Origin: DATCBF01 sp964401995 | GTDB taxonomy: Bacteria > Actinomycetota > Thermoleophilia > Solirubrobacterales > 70-9 | Direction: 5' to 3' | NCBI GenBank assembly: GCA_964401995.1 | Contig: CAYOAP010000015.1 | Span: 1 to 54,114, forward strand | DNA length: 54,114 nucleotides | Shown: one piece after another, positions 49,844 to 54,114 of the stretch | Layout: the number at the start of each line of letters is the position of its first letter | How positions within the stretch are numbered: position 1 is the stretch's first letter | The notes under the pieces: model-generated | Databases searched by the model: none | What the model was told of the DNA's origin: nothing | Seen by the model: only the letters and a program-made list of their open reading frames with translations | Translations under genes and position numbers: made by a program

Positions 49844-50776
49844 CTAAACCCTGGCCGCTTCCAGGGGAAGCGCTGCGCCATCCCTCCGGCTTGCCCGAAC
49901 CTCATCAGGAAGCGCGCCGGCGCGCCGGCTGCGGGATCTGTATGCGATGAAACCCGGACAGCGACGCTCGAGAACCGCCAGATTGCGCAGCCGTCCAAAC
50001 CGCCGCGCGCTTTCGGGCAGATGTGCGACCTCCTGGTGAAATACGAAAGCCTCGCGGGCGTACTGGAAGCGCCGCCCCGCCCAGTGCAGGCGCAGGCCCA
50101 GGTCGATGTCCTCGTACCCCCAGAAGCCGTCGTAGGCGGGGTCGAATCGGAGTTTGCCGAGGCAGCTGCGGTGGAGGGCGAAGTTGCACCCGAAGAGGCA
50201 GTCGTAAGGGCGCGGATGATGGTCGAGGTCGACCAGCTCGGACAGTCTGCGGTCGTAGATCTCGCCGTAGTTCGACTTCGAGGCGACCTGAGGAGCGCTT
50301 GCCAACAATCCCCGATCTGCCGCGATCGCGTCGGCGTCGAGACCGCCGGCGTCGATGAAGACCCGGTGTCCGATGAAGACAGCCTCAGGGTCATCGCCGA
50401 TGAGCTGGGCGTAGCGACGAAACGTATCCCGGCTTGGCACGCAATCGGCATCCAGGAAGATCAGGCACTCGTGCCGAGCCCATTCGATTCCCAGGTTGCG
50501 AGCGGCGCCGGGCTGAAAGTGGCGGCCCGAGAGCTCGGAGCGGCGGGCCACGCCGAGCGCCTCCCCGGGACGCCCCAGGCGCCGGACCTCCCGCACGAGC
50601 GACGGTGCGCTCTCGTTGTCGATCACGAGTAGCTCCCACGGGCCCTCGAGTCGCCGGAGATCCCAGAGGGCCGCACTCAAGGTGCGGCGCAGGACCGGCC
50701 ACGCTTCATAGGCAGGCACTATCACGCTGACCCCGAGGGGCGAGGAACCGGTAGGCAGACGCGATCGCAGGTTCAC
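49844..50776 (-). CDS. Family 2 glycosyltransferase
   Basis: A 310-aa enzyme with the GT-A fold: VSVIVPAYEAWPVLRRTL at the N-terminus, IDNESAPS, ARNLGIEWARHECLIFLDADCVPS with the D-x-D, and GCNFALHRSCLGKLRFDPAYDGFWGYEDIDLGLRL with the acidic E-D-x-D motif near the end. I start at GTG 50774-50776, which has a TACCCT box six bases upstream; an ATG at 50813-50815 overlapping the ROK gene is an alternative. Substrate unknown; it may build the glycan started by the sugar transferase at 44801. Confidence 0.9.
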   Translation of the reverse strand: MNLRSRLPTGSSPLGVSVIVPAYEAWPVLRRTLSAALWDLRRLEGPWELLVIDNESAPSLVREVRRLGRPGEALGVARRSELSGRHFQPGAARNLGIEWARHECLIFLDADCVPSRDTFRRYAQLIGDDPEAVFIGHRVFIDAGGLDADAIAADRGLLASAPQVASKSNYGEIYDRRLSELVDLDHHPRPYDCLFGCNFALHRSCLGKLRFDPAYDGFWGYEDIDLGLRLHWAGRRFQYAREAFVFHQEVAHLPESARRFGRLRNLAVLERRCPGFIAYRSRSRRAGALPDEVRASRRDGAALPLEAARV

Positions 50777-50782
50777 CGGGTA

Positions 50783-50788
50783 AGGGTA
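50783..50788 (-). promoter_or_regulatory. -10 box TACCCT for the glycosyltransferase gene
   Basis: TACCCT on the minus strand ends six bases before the GTG at 50776. Confidence 0.4.
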
Positions 50789-50798
50789 ATTCGAGCGC

Positions 50799-52229
50799 TT
50801 AAGCGAAGATTGCATCTTTGAGGAGCTCGTTTCTGAGCTCGCCGAGCTTGCCGTCTTTGTTGCTCGCCTTGCAGACCTTCTCGAGCGAGGGGGCAATCCG
50901 CGCCTCGATCGCCCAGCGAGCGGCCCCTTTGAGGATCCGGGCTGAGTCGGTTGGGGCAAGGATGATGCGTTTCCTTTCCAAGCCGAGATGCCCCGCGGAG
51001 GTCTGGCGGAGAACATGCCGGACGCCTTCGAGTAGATCCTTCGACTCCGCGAAGCTGGAAATCACGACCAGGTCTGGGTCAAGCGTCAGAGTAGGCCCGA
51101 CCAGCGCCTGCCCGATCAGCCGCCCCGAGCGATCCATGACGTGCTCCAGCAGGGCATCGCCGTCGCCCATCGCAAGACGCGCTTCGAGATCGCGAATGCG
51201 GCCGTTGTAGCCACCCTCCAATTTCTCATATAGCTGCTCGACGATGCTGCGGCCGGAGGCGTAGTGATCCAGGGTTTCTCGGTAGAGGCAGTCCCACTTG
51301 GGGAATGCTTTGTCGCGTTTGAGCTGTTTGAGCTTCCTCAGGCCCTTGATGACCGTCGCTTTCTCCGCATCTGGAAGAGTGACATCAACCGGGATCTGGC
51401 CCAACTCACCCGCGAAGCCATGACTGCCGCGCTGCACCGACCTACGTAGCGGCGGCCCCGGCGCGAACATCAGTGCGCCGCCAACGCCACCCGCGATCGT
51501 CACGCTGAGGGTCACGCGCGACCCAGCGATCATCTCCTGAATCTCGGCCAAGCCCGGGTACTCCTCCTCGCCTGGGTACTTCGCGTGATCTTCCAAGGTC
51601 GAGTGGGCGAGCGCCATCAGATCGGCGTCGGCGTCGTTCACCACATAGACGGGAATGTCTGCCTTCAGACCCGCAGCGACCATCGCCTCCTTCACCAACT
51701 CCGACAAAGGCGTGTCGAACCCCTCCCACTTACCGTGATAGGAACGTATGTGTGGATCGCCCTTGCCACCGTTCGCCTTCCGATCGATGCGGCCAGGCCA
51801 GGCGACGCCCACCGCTACGATCGGCGCGTGGTCTCCTCCGGTACAGCTTCGAAGCTGTCCGGCAAGAGCCTGCTTGAACTCCTCGGGACCGTCCTGGCGC
51901 TTGCCTTTCGGGGACTCAACATAGAGCTGCTCGACCTCTTCCACGAGCAGTCTGCCGTCGGGTCCCGCCAAGGCCGAACGCAATTCCTCTCGACCGACAG
52001 ACAGAGCCAGTACCGCACCACAGGCAGGCCCGAGTTGCCATTCGCCGCCGGCTTCGCTGGGCACGGCCCCCTCGCATGGCGCGATCCAGCCGCTATTGCC
52101 AAGAGTCTCGACCAACTGATCACGAGTCTTGGGGCGCCAAGCGGGGTGGGTCGGTCCGTAGCGCAGAGCGTCGATCGCCTTGCGCTTCAGCGGCGCAGTA
52201 CTGCCCCTTAGCTTCTTTGACGTACCCAT
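50799..52229 (-). CDS. ROK-family (sugar kinase/repressor-like) protein
   Basis: A 476-aa protein. The N-terminal 70 residues contain a helical region that may be a DNA-binding or adaptor domain (TRDQLVETLGNSGWIAP). The ROK core has PIVAVGVAWPGRID, VVNDADADLMALAH, TIAGGVGGALM and GSHGFAGELGQIPV, where the H-G-x-x-G-E-x-G pattern is that of ROK kinases. The zinc-binding Cys cluster of classical ROK members is not visible. The phosphate loop DLVVISSFAESKDLLEG is altered. It may be a regulator rather than a kinase. Base composition is lower in GC than the window average. A TAGGAT box is ten bases upstream. Confidence 0.8.
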   Translation of the reverse strand: MGTSKKLRGSTAPLKRKAIDALRYGPTHPAWRPKTRDQLVETLGNSGWIAPCEGAVPSEAGGEWQLGPACGAVLALSVGREELRSALAGPDGRLLVEEVEQLYVESPKGKRQDGPEEFKQALAGQLRSCTGGDHAPIVAVGVAWPGRIDRKANGGKGDPHIRSYHGKWEGFDTPLSELVKEAMVAAGLKADIPVYVVNDADADLMALAHSTLEDHAKYPGEEEYPGLAEIQEMIAGSRVTLSVTIAGGVGGALMFAPGPPLRRSVQRGSHGFAGELGQIPVDVTLPDAEKATVIKGLRKLKQLKRDKAFPKWDCLYRETLDHYASGRSIVEQLYEKLEGGYNGRIRDLEARLAMGDGDALLEHVMDRSGRLIGQALVGPTLTLDPDLVVISSFAESKDLLEGVRHVLRQTSAGHLGLERKRIILAPTDSARILKGAARWAIEARIAPSLEKVCKASNKDGKLGELRNELLKDAIFA

Positions 52230-52239
52230 CGAAGCGGTG

Positions 52240-52245
52240 ATCCTA
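52240..52245 (-). promoter_or_regulatory. -10 box TAGGAT for the ROK gene
   Basis: TAGGAT on the minus strand ends ten bases before the ATG at 52229. Confidence 0.4.
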
Positions 52246-52364
52246 AACGAAAACGTATTAGCCGTAGCTACACATTAGTTCCAGGTGTTCCGCCCGGCCG
52301 TGCAAAGAACGGATAAATGCGCGTAGAGGATGACCGAAATTGCATTGTGTTCATCGACCTGTGT
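52246..52364. other. AT-richer intergenic region between the ROK and metK promoters
   Basis: About 120 bases, clearly less GC-rich than the rest of the window, containing no credible ORF. It holds the divergent promoters of the ROK gene and metK; no further element is recognised. Confidence 0.5.
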
Positions 52365-52370
52365 TAGAGT
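52365..52370 (+). promoter_or_regulatory. -10 box TAGAGT for the metK leader
   Basis: TAGAGT is the same hexamer used before rpiA and the M28 gene, but here it precedes a leader of about 280 bases rather than a start codon. Confidence 0.5.
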
Positions 52371-52372
52371 AT

Positions 52373-52640
52373 GTGGATCGCAGGATCCTCGGATCCACCG
52401 CGTACACCACGCGGCAGATAACCAGAGCTCGAGACCGTCTGGGTCTTCATCGGCCAGGCGGTCTTGCGCTGTTCAAACGTCTGTGGTAGGTTCGAACCCT
52501 GGTTGTCTGCCGAGGTGGTGTCCACAGATTTTGGCTGGGGACAGTCTCGATCGTGGTTCCACCGGGCGTTTGTTTGTTTCACCCCACCCGGCGGTGCCGA
52601 GTGTTGTTGGTCCCGTCGGGTGGGGACAACACAAATCGCA
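52373..52640 (+). ncRNA. Structured 5' leader of metK (candidate regulatory RNA)
   Basis: Several stems in order: GTGGATC/GATCCAC (52373-52398), CGCGT/ACGCG (52399-52413), then a 13-bp closing stem GGCAGATAACCAG (52413-52425) with CTGGTTGTCTGCC (52499-52511). The closing stem encloses an 11-bp hairpin (AGACCGTCTGG/CCAGGCGGTCT) and a T-arm-like GGTTCGAACC. A later hairpin CCCCACCCG/CGGGTGGGG just before the Shine-Dalgarno could be the expression platform. I cannot match it to the SAM riboswitch classes I know. Its position before SAM synthetase makes SAM or methionine control likely. Confidence 0.5.
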
Positions 52641-52655
52641 CTGAAAGGAATCACT

Positions 52656-53939
<1,284 letters not shown>

Positions 53940-53955
53940 GCACAACGACAACCGA

Positions 53956-53986
53956 GGGGACGGGTCCGCCGTCAGGACTCGTCCCC
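53956..53986 (+). terminator. Hairpin between metK and metG
   Basis: GGGGACGGGTCC pairs with GGACTCGTCCCC over 12 positions (one G-T) around a seven-base loop. No T run follows; it may end part of the metK transcripts or stabilise them. Confidence 0.5.
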
Positions 53987-54005
53987 CCGATCGATCGGAG
54001 AACCC

Positions 54006-54114
54006 ATGAGCTACTACGTCACCACCCCGATCTACTACGTCAACGCCGAGCCCCACCTCGGCCACGCCTACTCGACGATGGCCGCCGACGTGCTCGCCCG
54101 CCACATGCGCCAGC
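54006..54114 (+). CDS. metG: Methionyl-tRNA synthetase (5' part, cut by window edge)
   Basis: The ATG at 54006 follows GGAG. The 36 visible residues include YVTTPIYYVNAEPHLGHAYS, the class I synthetase N-terminus with the HLGH (HIGH) signature, as in MetG. The rest lies outside the window. It is 66 bases after metK, with a hairpin between them. Confidence 0.93.
   Translation, partial: MSYYVTTPIYYVNAEPHLGHAYSTMAADVLARHMRQ

Noticed and set aside
52413..52511. tRNA-like segment with matching ends and GGTTCGAACC
   Set aside because: Acceptor/T-arm spacing is wrong (about nine plus four pairs), there is no normal anticodon arm, and it lies in the metK leader. Treated as leader structure instead.

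Overview
This is a 54 kb stretch of very GC-rich bacterial chromosome, densely coded on both strands. It looks like a high-GC actinobacterium. The genes for FHA, PASTA and PknB-type signalling, CARDB and virginiamycin-lyase-like secreted proteins, DyP/EfeUBO iron uptake and many leaderless starts would suit the Thermoleophilia (Solirubrobacterales), but that placement is inference because there is no rRNA gene here.

Layout. 1-5188: a KdpE/KdpD-like two-component pair (response regulator cut by the window edge), an 817-aa membrane protein carrying two 47-bp palindromic elements, and an XRE regulator + nucleotidyltransferase module. 5154-8263: fatty-acid desaturase and cyclopropane synthase, divergent, then an M28 peptidase-like lipoprotein. 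8274-16073: one tightly overlapping minus-strand operon tkt-tal-pgi-cydA-cydB-HAD. 16096-19904: a third palindromic element, a Ser/Thr kinase fused to an extracellular propeller, a TolB-like secreted propeller and an FHA-HTH regulator. 19936-25890: rpiA, a second nucleotidyltransferase module, the operon gnd-pgl-enoyl-CoA hydratase, and divergent zwf. With tkt, tal, pgi and rpiA this gives nearly the whole pentose phosphate pathway. 25944-29406: iron uptake efeU-efeB-efeO behind two DtxR/IdeR-like boxes. 29457-35116: recQ, a GH26-like secreted protein, a PQQ-type propeller, SRPBCC and metallo-beta-lactamase-fold proteins. 35157-40279: the fourth palindromic element, small membrane proteins, two DHA2-type MFS transporters, a phosphoesterase and a cupin. 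40304-43397: a third nucleotidyltransferase module, several small hypothetical genes and a small RNA-like locus with an almost complete anti-16S Shine-Dalgarno. 43413-52229: an AAA/DUF4143 ATPase behind tandem 22-bp repeats, a polyprenyl-phosphate sugar transferase, secreted proteins, a frameshifted lyase-like gene, a family 2 glycosyltransferase and a ROK protein. 52365-54114: metK behind a long structured leader, and the start of metG.

The most interesting signals are: (1) a family of exactly 47-bp palindromes (2043, 2558, 16096, 35157) with compensatory changes in the arms, two of them read through in-frame, in different frames, inside one membrane-protein gene; (2) the minus-strand locus at 41347-41560 with an 11-codon ORF and extended Shine-Dalgarno; (3) three nucleotidyltransferase modules with three unrelated small partners; (4) the metK leader; (5) a consistent TAnnnT box 6-10 nt before many start codons, indicating widespread leaderless transcription.
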